A stretch of DNA of 64,000 bases from Muricoccus pecuniae (GTDB lineage: Bacteria > Pseudomonadota > Alphaproteobacteria > Acetobacterales > Acetobacteraceae): the NCBI RefSeq assembly GCF_014199205.1, contig NZ_JACIJD010000008.1, positions 62,001 to 126,000 on the forward strand. The letters are read 5' to 3'. How positions within the stretch are numbered: position 1 is the first letter of the stretch; every line of letters begins with the position of its first letter. Shown here piece after piece: positions 24,603 to 32,801 of this stretch. The position numbers were made by a program, and so were the translations under genes. Under the pieces are notes generated by a model. It had not been told where the DNA came from. It saw nothing but the letters and a program-made list of their open reading frames with translations, and did no database searches.

Positions 24603-26083
24603 CGCGCCACGCCCCTCACCGGCACCATTTCCCACAATTCGCGAAGATGCTCGGCCGCGACCTCCCCGAGCGCGTCGGACCGCCCGGCCGGTACCGTGAG
24701 CGCCCCCGCCTCCGCCCCGGCCATCAGGGCCACCACGCGGCGCAGCGTGCTCTCCATCCCGCCCGTCCCGGCCATCCCGTGCAGCGCGTCCAGCTCGGCC
24801 AGTCGGTCGGCGGGGAGCGCTCTCGCGGCCAGCCGCCCCGCATCCCCCTCGATCGCGGCGTCGATGAGCGCGGCCGTGTCGATCGCGGCGACCGGTCCCG
24901 GCCCGCGGGCGGCCGAGGCGAGGGCCTCCTCCGCATCGGCCTCGACCGACACCTCCACCCGGCCCCGGCGCATCAGCGCCGCCCCGGCCTTCCCGGCGGC
25001 GGCGCCGCTCAGCACGACGCGCCCGAAGCGAGCCTCGATCACCGGCGCGAGAAGGGTCAGGACGCGCCCGGCGAAGTCGTCATCGAGGTCGAAGAACAGG
25101 GCCGTCCCGCCGGGCTGGGAGGGAACGCCGGCGAGGGACAGGGCGGAGAGCCGGCCCCGCAGCGCCTCGCTCCGCTCGGCCAGCACCCCGCGCATCCAGC
25201 CCTGCAGCGCGGCCGCGTCGGGTCCCGCCGCCCCGCCGCCCGCGAGCGAGAGCGCGTCGAGGAAGTCGGGCAGCGCGGCCATCGCGGGTTCCGCGCGGAA
25301 CCACCAGCCCTGCCCGCCGCGCCGGACCTGCACCACCAGCTCGACCGAGGCATCGGGCGGGACCTCCGCCCGGCCGGACAGGGCGAAGCCGCCGGAGAGC
25401 GGCGCGTGCCGTTCCTCAGGGAGCGGGCGCATCTCCTCCCTTCCCGGCCACCTCACGAGAAGGCAGGCGGCGGTCTGCACCCTCTCCCCGGCCTCGGGCT
25501 GGGAGAGGCGGCCGGAGACGGCCAGCTCGCCAGTCGGGAGCAGCACGGCCGAGACCCGCTGGAAATCCAGGAACCACTCCGCCCCGCCCGCCAGCCGCGG
25601 CAGGCGGTCGAGCCACCCGCCGAAGATGCCGAGCGAGCCTTCCTCGGCCGCAAGGGTCCGGAGGCGCTGTGGGGCCAGGGCCGAGGCGTGCAGGAGGTTG
25701 AAGTTCGCGCCCCATTCCCGGTTGTGGGTCGCCGCTCGCACGTCGGAGGGAAGGTCGTAGGCGAGGAGGTCGATCGCGACCTCCCTGGCCGTCTCCGCCG
25801 GGCCCGCGCCCAACACCAGCAACCGTCCGCGGCCGCGGGGCGGAAGGTCGTGGATCAGGCTGAAGCCCGCCACCGCCATTCCCTCGGGGCAGTCGATGTC
25901 CTGCCTGGGATGGAGGTCCAGCAGGAGGGTCTCGACCGGCCCTCCTGAGGCCTGCTCCACCCTGATCCGGAGCGCAGCGCCCGCGGGATAGCGTACCCAG
26001 CCGAAAAAGGCTCCCTGCCCGGGCGTCACCTCGCCCGCGCAGTCCAGCCCGGCCTGGAGCCCCTGTCCGAACTCGAAGTACAT
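24599..26083 (-). CDS. Unknown protein of the glycan island
   Basis: A 494-residue protein I cannot assign. Residues 1-110 look like beta strands (GAFFGWVRYPAGAALRIRVE, then VAIDLLAYDLP), residues 110-270 contain THNREWGANFNLLHASAL and more beta-rich sequence, and the last 200 residues are Ala/Leu/Glu-rich helix. There is no signal peptide or membrane segment. It is co-translated with a GT4 gene (ATGA overlap) and divergent from the tandem GT4 gene across a promoter region with a 14-bp dyad. A role as a partner, scaffold or acceptor-recognition factor for the glycosyltransferases is possible; the sequence alone does not show it. Confidence 0.65.
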   Translation of the reverse strand: MYFEFGQGLQAGLDCAGEVTPGQGAFFGWVRYPAGAALRIRVEQASGGPVETLLLDLHPRQDIDCPEGMAVAGFSLIHDLPPRGRGRLLVLGAGPAETAREVAIDLLAYDLPSDVRAATHNREWGANFNLLHASALAPQRLRTLAAEEGSLGIFGGWLDRLPRLAGGAEWFLDFQRVSAVLLPTGELAVSGRLSQPEAGERVQTAACLLVRWPGREEMRPLPEERHAPLSGGFALSGRAEVPPDASVELVVQVRRGGQGWWFRAEPAMAALPDFLDALSLAGGGAAGPDAAALQGWMRGVLAERSEALRGRLSALSLAGVPSQPGGTALFFDLDDDFAGRVLTLLAPVIEARFGRVVLSGAAAGKAGAALMRRGRVEVSVEADAEEALASAARGPGPVAAIDTAALIDAAIEGDAGRLAARALPADRLAELDALHGMAGTGGMESTLRRVVALMAGAEAGALTVPAGRSDALGEVAAEHLRELWEMVPVRGVAR

Positions 26084-26100
26084 TCAGCCGCCGCTACTGT

Positions 26101-26114
26101 TCACTTGCATGTGA
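26101..26114. promoter_or_regulatory. 14-bp imperfect palindrome in divergent promoter region
   Basis: TCACTTGCATGTGA reads as TCAC-W-TGCA-W-GTGA, palindromic at 12 of 14 positions. It sits in the unusually AT-rich part of the 174-nt gap between two divergent glycan-island genes (starts 26083 and 26258). A small CACCC-TTC-GGGTG hairpin follows at 26119-26131. It is a good operator candidate for coordinating both arms; binding is not proven. Confidence 0.4.
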
Positions 26115-26257
26115 TTAACACCCTTCGGGTGCCCGGGTGCAAGCGCGACGACGCACGCGGCGGTTGCGGTCTTGACCGCCCGCCCCCCGCCTCCGGTATC
26201 CTGGGCGCCTACCGGGAGCCTCCCCGGCCGGAATGCCCGGGACCGATCCCTGAACCG

Positions 26258-28606
26258 ATGCGCTGCCTCGTTATCTCGCCGACGCCGACCCATCCCCAGG
26301 ATGCCGGCAACCGACAGCGCATCCACGGCCTCGTCTCGGCCCTGCGCGGCTTCGGGCACCGCGTGGAATTCGCCTTCATCCGGCGCGAGGCCGTCGAGGA
26401 GGAGGCGATCGAGGCCATGCGCGCCGCCTGGGACGCGCTGCACCTCATCCCCTACGACCGGAGGGCGGAGCGGCCCGGCCTCGGCGAGACCTTCGCGCTG
26501 GACGACTGGTTCCCGCCCGAGGTGGAGGCCGCCGTCGCGGAGATCGCCGCCTCCGCCCCCTACGACCTCGTCCTCGTCGAGTACGTCTTCCTCAGCCGCG
26601 CGCTGGACCTCTTCCCCCCCGGCACGCTCCGGGTGCTCGACACGCACGACGTCTTCGCCGACCGCCATCGCCGGCTGCAGGCGCTCGGCCTGCCCGTCGG
26701 CTTCTTCCACACCACGCCCGAGGAGGAGGCGCGCGGCCTTGGCCGGGCCGACCTCGTCCTCGCCATCCAGGACGACGAGCGGCAGCTCTTCGAGGAGGTC
26801 ACGGAGGCCCCGGTCGTGACCCTGGGCTTCATGCCGGAGGTGGCCCCGCTCGACCGCAGGGCCCGGGACGGGCTGCAGATCGGCTATCTCGGCAGCGGCA
26901 ATCCCCTGAACGGCCACGCCCTCACGCGCTTCCTGGAGGCGGTGGAGCCGGAGAGCCTGGAGGCCACGGTGCAGGTGGCCGGCGGCGCCTCGCGCTACGC
27001 CGAACCCGCCCGACCCGGCCTCCTCCCGGTCGGGGCGGTGGAGCGGCCGGCCGACTTCCTCGCCGGGCTCGACCTCGTGGTGAACCCGCATGAGGGCGGC
27101 ACGGGGCTGAAGATCAAGACCGTCGAGGCCCTCGCCCACGGGCTGCCAGTGATCGGCACGGCGGAGGCCTTCCTCGGCCTCGGCGCCCGCGCGCCCTTCC
27201 ACGCCGCGGCCGATGCCGTGGCCACGGCGGGCTTCGTGCGCCGCTGGGCCCGCGATCCCGGGTTCCGCATCGAGGTCGCGCGGGAGAGCGCGGCCCTGGC
27301 GCGGCGCTATGCGCGCGAGGTGCGCCGGCAGATCGCCCCCTTCCGCTCCCGCGCGGCGCTCTCGGCCCTCGTCTCCCGGCCGCGCGCCCTGCTCGTCACC
27401 GACATCCCCTTCTGGCGCGAGAGCCTGGGGAACCAGGCCCGCATCGCCGCCATGCTGCGCGTCCTGCGCGGCGAGATGGACGTGGACACCCTGTTCCTCG
27501 GCCGGCTGGAGCCGGAGGACATCGGCAGGGCGTCCCGCGTCCTCGGCCGTCGCGGGCGGCTGCTCTCCTCCCCCGCCGACGCGGCCGGCCGCCGCGCCGG
27601 GCCCGTGCCGCCCCATGCGCGCCTCACCGGCTTCGAGCGCGGGCAGTTCGACGCCGGCCACTTCGCCGCGCTGGAGGCCGTGCTGGAGGAGCGCGGGCAC
27701 CAGCTCCTCATCCTGGAATACATCCGCCTCTCCTATCTCCGGCACGCCCGCCCCACGCCGCCGCTGCGCGTGCTGGACACCCATGACGTGATGTCGCTGC
27801 GCACCCGCAACTTCGAGCATTTCGGCCGCGAGCACTTCATCCGGCTGAGCGTGCTGGAGGAGCTGGGCATCATGAGCGGCTTCGAGGCGGTCCTCGCCAT
27901 CCAGGAATCCGAGCAGGCGCTGCTCGACGGCGCCCTTCCCGGCCGCTCCATCCTCCTGCCGCACACGGTGGCCGAGCTGCCGGCGCCCCGCATCGCGCGG
28001 AAGGTCCGGCGCATCGCCTTCATCGGGGGGGACAGCCCGATGAACCGGGACGGGCTGCGCTGGTTCATCGACCAGGTCTGGCCGGCCGTCTCCGATCTCG
28101 GGGCGGAGCTGCACGTGGCCGGGCGGGTCTGCGACGCGCTGGCCGGCTCCGCCGTGCCGGGGCTGATCCTCCACGGCGAGGTGGATGACACCGCCGATTT
28201 CCTCGACACCGCCGACATCGGCATTAACCCCGTCTTCTACGGCGGCGGGCTGAAGATCAAGACGGTGGAGTATCTCTGCCGCGGCCTGCCCTCGGTGCTG
28301 ACGGAAGAGGGCGCCTTCGGCATGCATGGGGGCGAGGGATCGGCCTATCTCGTCGCGCGCTCCCGCGCGGAGTTCGTGGCCCATCTGCGCGGCCTCATCC
28401 GCGACCCGCAGCGCCGCCAGATCCTCGGCGAAGGCGCTTTCCGCTTCGGCCGCGCCCGCTATGCCCCGCCCGCGTCGCGCCCGGCCTGCCGCACCCTCGC
28501 CGCCCTCGCGCTCACCTTCCACGCCCCCTCCGTCACGCGGGAGGGCGAGGCCGGCGGGATGCCGGCCCTCCCCGCCCCGACCAGCCCCGAGGCGCGCGCG
28601 GCCTGA
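26258..28606 (+). CDS. Tandem double GT4 glycosyltransferase
   Basis: A 782-residue protein made of two homologous GT-B glycosyltransferase halves. The same motifs recur about 380 residues apart: RVLDTHDV at 125-132 and 504-511, AIQDDE/AIQESE at 169-174 and 548-553, and GLKIKTVE at 283-290 and 664-671, each followed by a GLP turn. The two N-terminal regions also align (GNRQRIHGL and GNQARIAAM). The halves are far from identical, so the duplication is old. The arrangement suggests two sequential sugar transfers by one polypeptide, or one catalytic and one regulatory half. ATG 26258 is the first start that begins the fold directly (MRCLVISPTP). The next gene starts 29 nt later. Confidence 0.83.
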   Translation: MRCLVISPTPTHPQDAGNRQRIHGLVSALRGFGHRVEFAFIRREAVEEEAIEAMRAAWDALHLIPYDRRAERPGLGETFALDDWFPPEVEAAVAEIAASAPYDLVLVEYVFLSRALDLFPPGTLRVLDTHDVFADRHRRLQALGLPVGFFHTTPEEEARGLGRADLVLAIQDDERQLFEEVTEAPVVTLGFMPEVAPLDRRARDGLQIGYLGSGNPLNGHALTRFLEAVEPESLEATVQVAGGASRYAEPARPGLLPVGAVERPADFLAGLDLVVNPHEGGTGLKIKTVEALAHGLPVIGTAEAFLGLGARAPFHAAADAVATAGFVRRWARDPGFRIEVARESAALARRYAREVRRQIAPFRSRAALSALVSRPRALLVTDIPFWRESLGNQARIAAMLRVLRGEMDVDTLFLGRLEPEDIGRASRVLGRRGRLLSSPADAAGRRAGPVPPHARLTGFERGQFDAGHFAALEAVLEERGHQLLILEYIRLSYLRHARPTPPLRVLDTHDVMSLRTRNFEHFGREHFIRLSVLEELGIMSGFEAVLAIQESEQALLDGALPGRSILLPHTVAELPAPRIARKVRRIAFIGGDSPMNRDGLRWFIDQVWPAVSDLGAELHVAGRVCDALAGSAVPGLILHGEVDDTADFLDTADIGINPVFYGGGLKIKTVEYLCRGLPSVLTEEGAFGMHGGEGSAYLVARSRAEFVAHLRGLIRDPQRRQILGEGAFRFGRARYAPPASRPACRTLAALALTFHAPSVTREGEAGGMPALPAPTSPEARAA

Positions 28607-28635
28607 GCCGCGACGCCCAGGAGAACCTCTCCCCG

Positions 28636-29379
28636 ATGCCGATTGAGACCCCGAGCGACGGACTGGACCTGCTCGCCATGCGCGAGGCCGAGACCGCCCT
28701 CACCGACGCCGCGGCCCGGCTGCGCGCGGAGGCGATCCTGGCACGCCTCGCCCCGTCGCTCGCCCCGCTGCCGCCTGCCCTGCGGCAGGCCATGGAGCAG
28801 CTGGTGCAGGAACTGGGAGCCGTTTCCGCCGCCGCCGAGGCGGCCCGGCAGGGCGCGATGGAGAACCGGCGGGACCGGGGGGACTGGCTCCAGATCGACC
28901 CGCTTCGGCACATCCCGGAGGACCGGTCCGCGCCGCCCCCGCCGCGTCCCGGGGCCGTTGAGATCCACGCGGCCGATCCTGGCTTCATCGGCTATGGCTG
29001 GCACTCTGCCGAGGGACATGGGCGGGAGAGTTGGCGCTGGAGTGGTCTCGCGCCCGCCGCCTCCGTCGTGCTGCCCGATCTCGGCTCCGGGCGGGTGGAG
29101 CTGGAGTTCGACCTGCAGTTGCCCTTCCGCCAGCCCTTGAACGAGGGGGCCGTCACCATCCTCGCCAATGGCGAGCCGCTGGAGCTCGCCATGGCCCTGC
29201 GCAACGGCCATCGCGGCAGCTTCTCCGCCATCTGGGAAGGGGCCGAGGCTCCCGGCGCGAGCCTCGGGCTGGTCCTGCTCGGGCCGCTGGTGACGGACCC
29301 CACGGGGCGCGACACGCGCAAGCTCGGCATCGGCTTCCGCAGCCTCTCCGCCCGGCCGGCGGGGCGGCGCCGGGGCTGA
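28636..29379 (+). CDS. Unknown protein with a sugar-enzyme-associated beta domain
   Basis: A 247-residue protein. Residues 10-75 are predicted helix (Ala/Leu/Glu-rich, possible coiled coil); residues 105-240 are a beta-rich domain opening GYGWHSAEGHGRESWRW and continuing with alternating hydrophobic strands. A similar layout (GW followed by EG, then a Gly turn and repeated L-x-L strands) appears in the last 150 residues of the TPR-GT4 protein at 46480. No enzyme motif, signal peptide or membrane segment is seen. It lies 29 nt after the double-GT4 gene and is probably co-transcribed. A carbohydrate-recognition or GT-partner role is inference. Confidence 0.62.
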   Translation: MPIETPSDGLDLLAMREAETALTDAAARLRAEAILARLAPSLAPLPPALRQAMEQLVQELGAVSAAAEAARQGAMENRRDRGDWLQIDPLRHIPEDRSAPPPPRPGAVEIHAADPGFIGYGWHSAEGHGRESWRWSGLAPAASVVLPDLGSGRVELEFDLQLPFRQPLNEGAVTILANGEPLELAMALRNGHRGSFSAIWEGAEAPGASLGLVLLGPLVTDPTGRDTRKLGIGFRSLSARPAGRRRG

Positions 29380-29397
29380 GCCGGCAAGGCCAGGGCG

Positions 29398-29420
29398 GCG
29401 GGGCTGCCCCCTAGCCCCGC
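29398..29420. terminator. Bidirectional terminator-like hairpin between convergent genes
   Basis: A perfect 8-bp stem (29398-29405 with 29413-29420, GCGGGGCT/AGCCCCGC) closes a 7-nt loop between two converging genes. The stem includes part of the minus-strand stop codon. No flanking T-run is seen, so confidence is moderate. Confidence 0.4.
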
Positions 29421-30562
29421 GCGATCGCGACCTGGAAGTCGGTCGACAGCTCGTTGAAGCCCCAGAAATTGCGCAGCGAGGTCCGGAGCGCGTTGGGCGG
29501 GCGGCGGAAGCGCTCGCCATCGGGGCGCGTCACGGGGGTCAACGGCGCGAGGGCGCGGCGCCAGAAGTCCGTGTCTCCCCAGCTCTCGACGATGCTGAGA
29601 TGCTGGCCCGGCACCGCATCCGCCCGGCGGTCCGGGATATCGAAGGGCGACTGGTGGAGGACGCGCGCCTCCTGCCCGAAGAAGCGGGCCTCCATCAGGG
29701 CGGAGGAGCTGACGCCCACCACCTGCCGGATCTCCTCCGAGGCCATCAGCGCGTAGATATTCTCATAGGTCACGTGCAGGGCGCGCAGCGGGAACCCCGC
29801 GGCGATCGCGCCGAAGTCGCTGTTCGCGTAGGGATGCGGCTTGAAGGTGATGCCGCCCTCCCCGACCGCCGCGCGCAGCTCCGGCGCGAAGTCCGAGAGG
29901 TCCACCACGCGCCCGTCGCGGACGAGCGAGCGATCGATCCGGGTCTGCCCCACCAGCAGCGTCTCGCCGGGCACCTGCAGACGCGGGCGGAACTTGAGGG
30001 CGGAGGCCGCGAGCAGCCCCGCCGGGCCGAGGAAGGCGCTGTCCTCCGCGTGGTCGGGCAGCAGGGCCTCGAAGACGGCGGCGTCGTTCGTCTGCACGGC
30101 GAAGAAGACGTCGTCGAGGAAGCGGATGGGGTGGATGCCGAAATCGACGAAGGGAATGCCCAGGAGGCTGAGGATCCGCTTCATCGATTCCGCCAGTTCG
30201 AAGCCGATGACGACGGAGCCGCCATAGGCCCGCTCCATCTCCGTCATCACCCCCTCCGGAGCGAAGCCGGCGTCGAAGATGCGGGCCCAGCCGCGCCAGC
30301 TCTTCTCGACTTCCCAGAACTCGTAAAGGCGCGGCGTATCGATGCCCCGGCCCCAAGCGACCACCTCGACCGGGAGGCGCGACGCCGCGGCGACCTGGCC
30401 GCGGACGAGGCGATGGAACCAGAGGATGTTCTCGGTCTGGGAGGGGCGGAAGCCCGCATCGGCGGGCCGCAGCACGTCCCCGGTGAAGACGATGCGGCCC
30501 GGGCGCGCCTCCGTGCCCGAGAGCGCTGCCCCTGAGAGCCCTGCTCCTGAGAGCTTCGACAT
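29411..30562 (-). CDS. GT-B-like protein of unknown function, capsule-enzyme-like
   Basis: A 383-residue protein. FKPHPYANSDFG (near residue 245) resembles the K-P-H-P motif of GT-B capsule enzymes such as KpsC/KpsS-type and glycerophosphotransferase-type transferases, and VVGVSSSALMEARFFGQEARVL fits the nucleotide-binding half of that fold. I cannot name the reaction. The N-terminus is odd: residues 4-16 are a degenerate LSGAGLSGAALSG repeat, and the ATG at 30562 has no Shine-Dalgarno, so translation may start later. It ends a three-gene minus-strand set after galE and a GT4 gene, lying 5 nt after the GT4 stop. Confidence 0.65.
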   Translation of the reverse strand: MSKLSGAGLSGAALSGTEARPGRIVFTGDVLRPADAGFRPSQTENILWFHRLVRGQVAAASRLPVEVVAWGRGIDTPRLYEFWEVEKSWRGWARIFDAGFAPEGVMTEMERAYGGSVVIGFELAESMKRILSLLGIPFVDFGIHPIRFLDDVFFAVQTNDAAVFEALLPDHAEDSAFLGPAGLLAASALKFRPRLQVPGETLLVGQTRIDRSLVRDGRVVDLSDFAPELRAAVGEGGITFKPHPYANSDFGAIAAGFPLRALHVTYENIYALMASEEIRQVVGVSSSALMEARFFGQEARVLHQSPFDIPDRRADAVPGQHLSIVESWGDTDFWRRALAPLTPVTRPDGERFRRPPNALRTSLRNFWGFNELSTDFQVAIARG

Positions 30563-30567
30563 GGGAG

Positions 30568-31638
30568 CTAGCCCGCCACCCCGGCCGCGACCGGCACATG
30601 CGGCTGGCCGCGGAGGAAGCCGAGGAAGGCATCGGCCGCACGCGCCAGCGCCGGCAGCCCGTGGCTCGCCTCGACATGGCGGCGCGCGCGGCGGCCCATA
30701 ACCCGGCGCAGCCCTTCCTCGCGCAGCAGCAGCTCGACCGCGGGGCGGAGGGAGTCCGGCCCGACCATGAAGCCGTGCTGCCCCTCCACGAAGCCGCCAT
30801 AGACCGTGTCGCGGTAGACGATCACGGGGAGCCCGCAGGCCATGGCCTCCACCACCGCGCGCGGCAGGCCGTCCATGCGGGAGGGATGCACCATGATCCG
30901 GGAGCGCCTGAGGAGGGAGATCACCTCGGGCTGCGGCAGGCGCCCGGCGAGTGTCAGCCGGGAGGGATCGGCCACCGCGGCCTTCACCTCCGGCCGCGGC
31001 ACCCCGCCGCCGACGAGCACCACGCGCCAGGAATCCGTGAAGGGAACGACCTCCTCCTGGTTCTTCCGCTTCTCGTGCAGGCCGCCGACATTGATGATGT
31101 CGTGCAGCGGCTCCACCGGCCGCGGGGCCGGGCGCGTGGCGTCCAGGTCCACGTATTTCGGCATGACGAAGGCGCGCCCCTCCGCCGCGAAGCGGGGGAA
31201 GTGGCGGCGAAGCTGCTCGGGATACTCGCCGAAGACGAAATCGGCGGCGTCCAGCACGGGGTCGGTCACGCTGCCGCCGACGACGAAGCCGAAGCGCGGG
31301 GCGCCGCCGGGCATGTCCGCCAGCCCCTCGCGTAGGGCGGCGTTCACCCGGTAGCTCAGCCCCTTCATCAGGATTGCGTCCGGCGCGAAGTCCCTGACGG
31401 CCCCGACGAGCGCCGCCGAGACCTGCCGGTGCGGGATCTCGCCGGGATTGTCGGAGGGGGCGAAGGTGACGGGCACCTCCCCCTCCAGGTAGCTCTCGCG
31501 CTCCACCTCCGGCCCGGGATGGAGGCGGAAGACGGCGATCTCCGCCCCCGCCCGGGCGAGGAAGCGCATGAAGTGCATGTCGCGCATCGCGCCCGCCATG
31601 GACCGGTCCGCGTGGCTCATGAGGAGCGCGAGGCGCAT
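30568..31638 (-). CDS. Family 4 glycosyltransferase
   Basis: A 356-residue GT-B enzyme. The second domain shows NVGGLHEKRKNQEEVV, then VVLVGGGVPRPE, LAGRLPQPEVISLLRRSR and the donor-binding SRMDGLPRAVVEAMACGLPVI with the E-x7-E arrangement. It has no membrane helix and would act at the cytosolic face. It begins 2 nt after galE, so a UDP-galactose-type donor is a reasonable guess for this enzyme, but that is inference from context. ATG 31638 is the only start that gives a complete N-terminal Rossmann-like half. Confidence 0.84.
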   Translation of the reverse strand: MRLALLMSHADRSMAGAMRDMHFMRFLARAGAEIAVFRLHPGPEVERESYLEGEVPVTFAPSDNPGEIPHRQVSAALVGAVRDFAPDAILMKGLSYRVNAALREGLADMPGGAPRFGFVVGGSVTDPVLDAADFVFGEYPEQLRRHFPRFAAEGRAFVMPKYVDLDATRPAPRPVEPLHDIINVGGLHEKRKNQEEVVPFTDSWRVVLVGGGVPRPEVKAAVADPSRLTLAGRLPQPEVISLLRRSRIMVHPSRMDGLPRAVVEAMACGLPVIVYRDTVYGGFVEGQHGFMVGPDSLRPAVELLLREEGLRRVMGRRARRHVEASHGLPALARAADAFLGFLRGQPHVPVAAGVAG

Positions 31639-31640
31639 GG

Positions 31641-32651
31641 TCAGGCAGCCGTCTCCGCTGCCAGGCCGCGGTAGCCCTTCAGGTTGCGCGCCCGCCAGGC
31701 ATAGGCGGTGCCCACGATGTCGTCGAGCGAGCCGAGCTTTGGCTCCCAGCCCGTCTCCCGCCGCAGCTTCGCGTTGGAGGCGACGAGCACCGCCGGGTCG
31801 CCCGCGCGGCGCGGCCCGAGGCTGTAGGGAACCGGCTTGCCCGCCGCGCGCTCCACCGCCGCGATCACCTCCAGCACCGAGGCGCCCGTGCCGCTGCCAA
31901 CATTGTAACGGCAGGAGGGGCCGTCCTTCAGCTTGTCGAGCACGCGCAGATGGGCGTCGGCGAGGTCGGTCACGTGGACGTAGTCGCGGATCGCGGTGCC
32001 ATCGGGCGTGTCGTAATCCGTGCCGAAGACCGTCAGCGGCGGGCCGAGGCCGAGCACGGCGTTCACCGCGTTCGGGATGAGATGCGTCTCGGGGTCGTGG
32101 TCCTCGCCCAGCCGCCCGCCGGGATCGGCGCCGGCCGCGTTGAAGTAGCGCAGGCAGGCGGAGCGGAGCCCGTGCGCGCCGTCGGCCCATTCCAGCCCGC
32201 GCTCGGCCATCAGCTTCGAATCGCCATAGGCCGAGACAGGCTTCATCGCCTCCGTCTCGTCGATGGGGATGCGGTCGGGCAGGCCGAAGAGCGCCGCGGT
32301 GGAGGAGAGGACGAAGCGCATCACCCCCGCGCGCACCGCCGCCTCGGCCAGGCCGAGCGTGTTGCCCACGTTCTCCGTGATATAGCGCAGCGGCTCGCGC
32401 ATGCTCTCGCCCACGAGGGAGAGGGCGGCGAAGTGGAGGATGCCGTCGAAGCGCCAGCCGGCCAGCACCTCCTCGACCGTCTTGCGGTTGCCCAGCTCCC
32501 CCACGACCAGCTCCGCGCCGGGGGGCACCGCGCCGCGATGGCCCTGGCGCAGGCTGTCCAGCACCACCACCTCATCGCCGCGCTCCAGCAGCGCGAGGAC
32601 GATGTGGCTGCCCACATAACCCGCGCCGCCCGTCACCAGGTATCTTGCCAT
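31641..32651 (-). CDS. galE: UDP-glucose 4-epimerase
   Basis: A 336-residue extended short-chain dehydrogenase. It has the N-terminal NAD-binding GGAGYVGSH motif (residues 8-16), the LHFAALSLVGES segment, SSTAALFG, the catalytic YGDSK (Y-x3-K) and LRYFNAAGADP, all typical of GalE. It interconverts UDP-glucose and UDP-galactose. It is the first gene of a minus-strand set with two transferase-like genes and is divergent from another GT4 gene, so it probably supplies UDP-galactose for the glycan built by the island. Confidence 0.92.
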   Translation of the reverse strand: MARYLVTGGAGYVGSHIVLALLERGDEVVVLDSLRQGHRGAVPPGAELVVGELGNRKTVEEVLAGWRFDGILHFAALSLVGESMREPLRYITENVGNTLGLAEAAVRAGVMRFVLSSTAALFGLPDRIPIDETEAMKPVSAYGDSKLMAERGLEWADGAHGLRSACLRYFNAAGADPGGRLGEDHDPETHLIPNAVNAVLGLGPPLTVFGTDYDTPDGTAIRDYVHVTDLADAHLRVLDKLKDGPSCRYNVGSGTGASVLEVIAAVERAAGKPVPYSLGPRRAGDPAVLVASNAKLRRETGWEPKLGSLDDIVGTAYAWRARNLKGYRGLAAETAA

Positions 32652-32801
32652 CCGTCATCCTCGGCCAGGTTCACGCCCGGCCGGCGCGACGGGGGCAGTA
32701 TAGCCCATTTCCGCGCGCCGCCGAAGCCGGTCCCCGCATGACCGTCCACGCCCCCCGCGCGCAAGGGTTGTCCCGATCACCTGTCCGTTGGAAGAAGGCG
32801 C

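Noticed and set aside
26084-28522. 812-codon minus-strand open frame opposite the double GT4 gene
   Set aside because: Composition is that of an antisense shadow, with no recognisable domain; the plus strand has repeated GT4 motifs.
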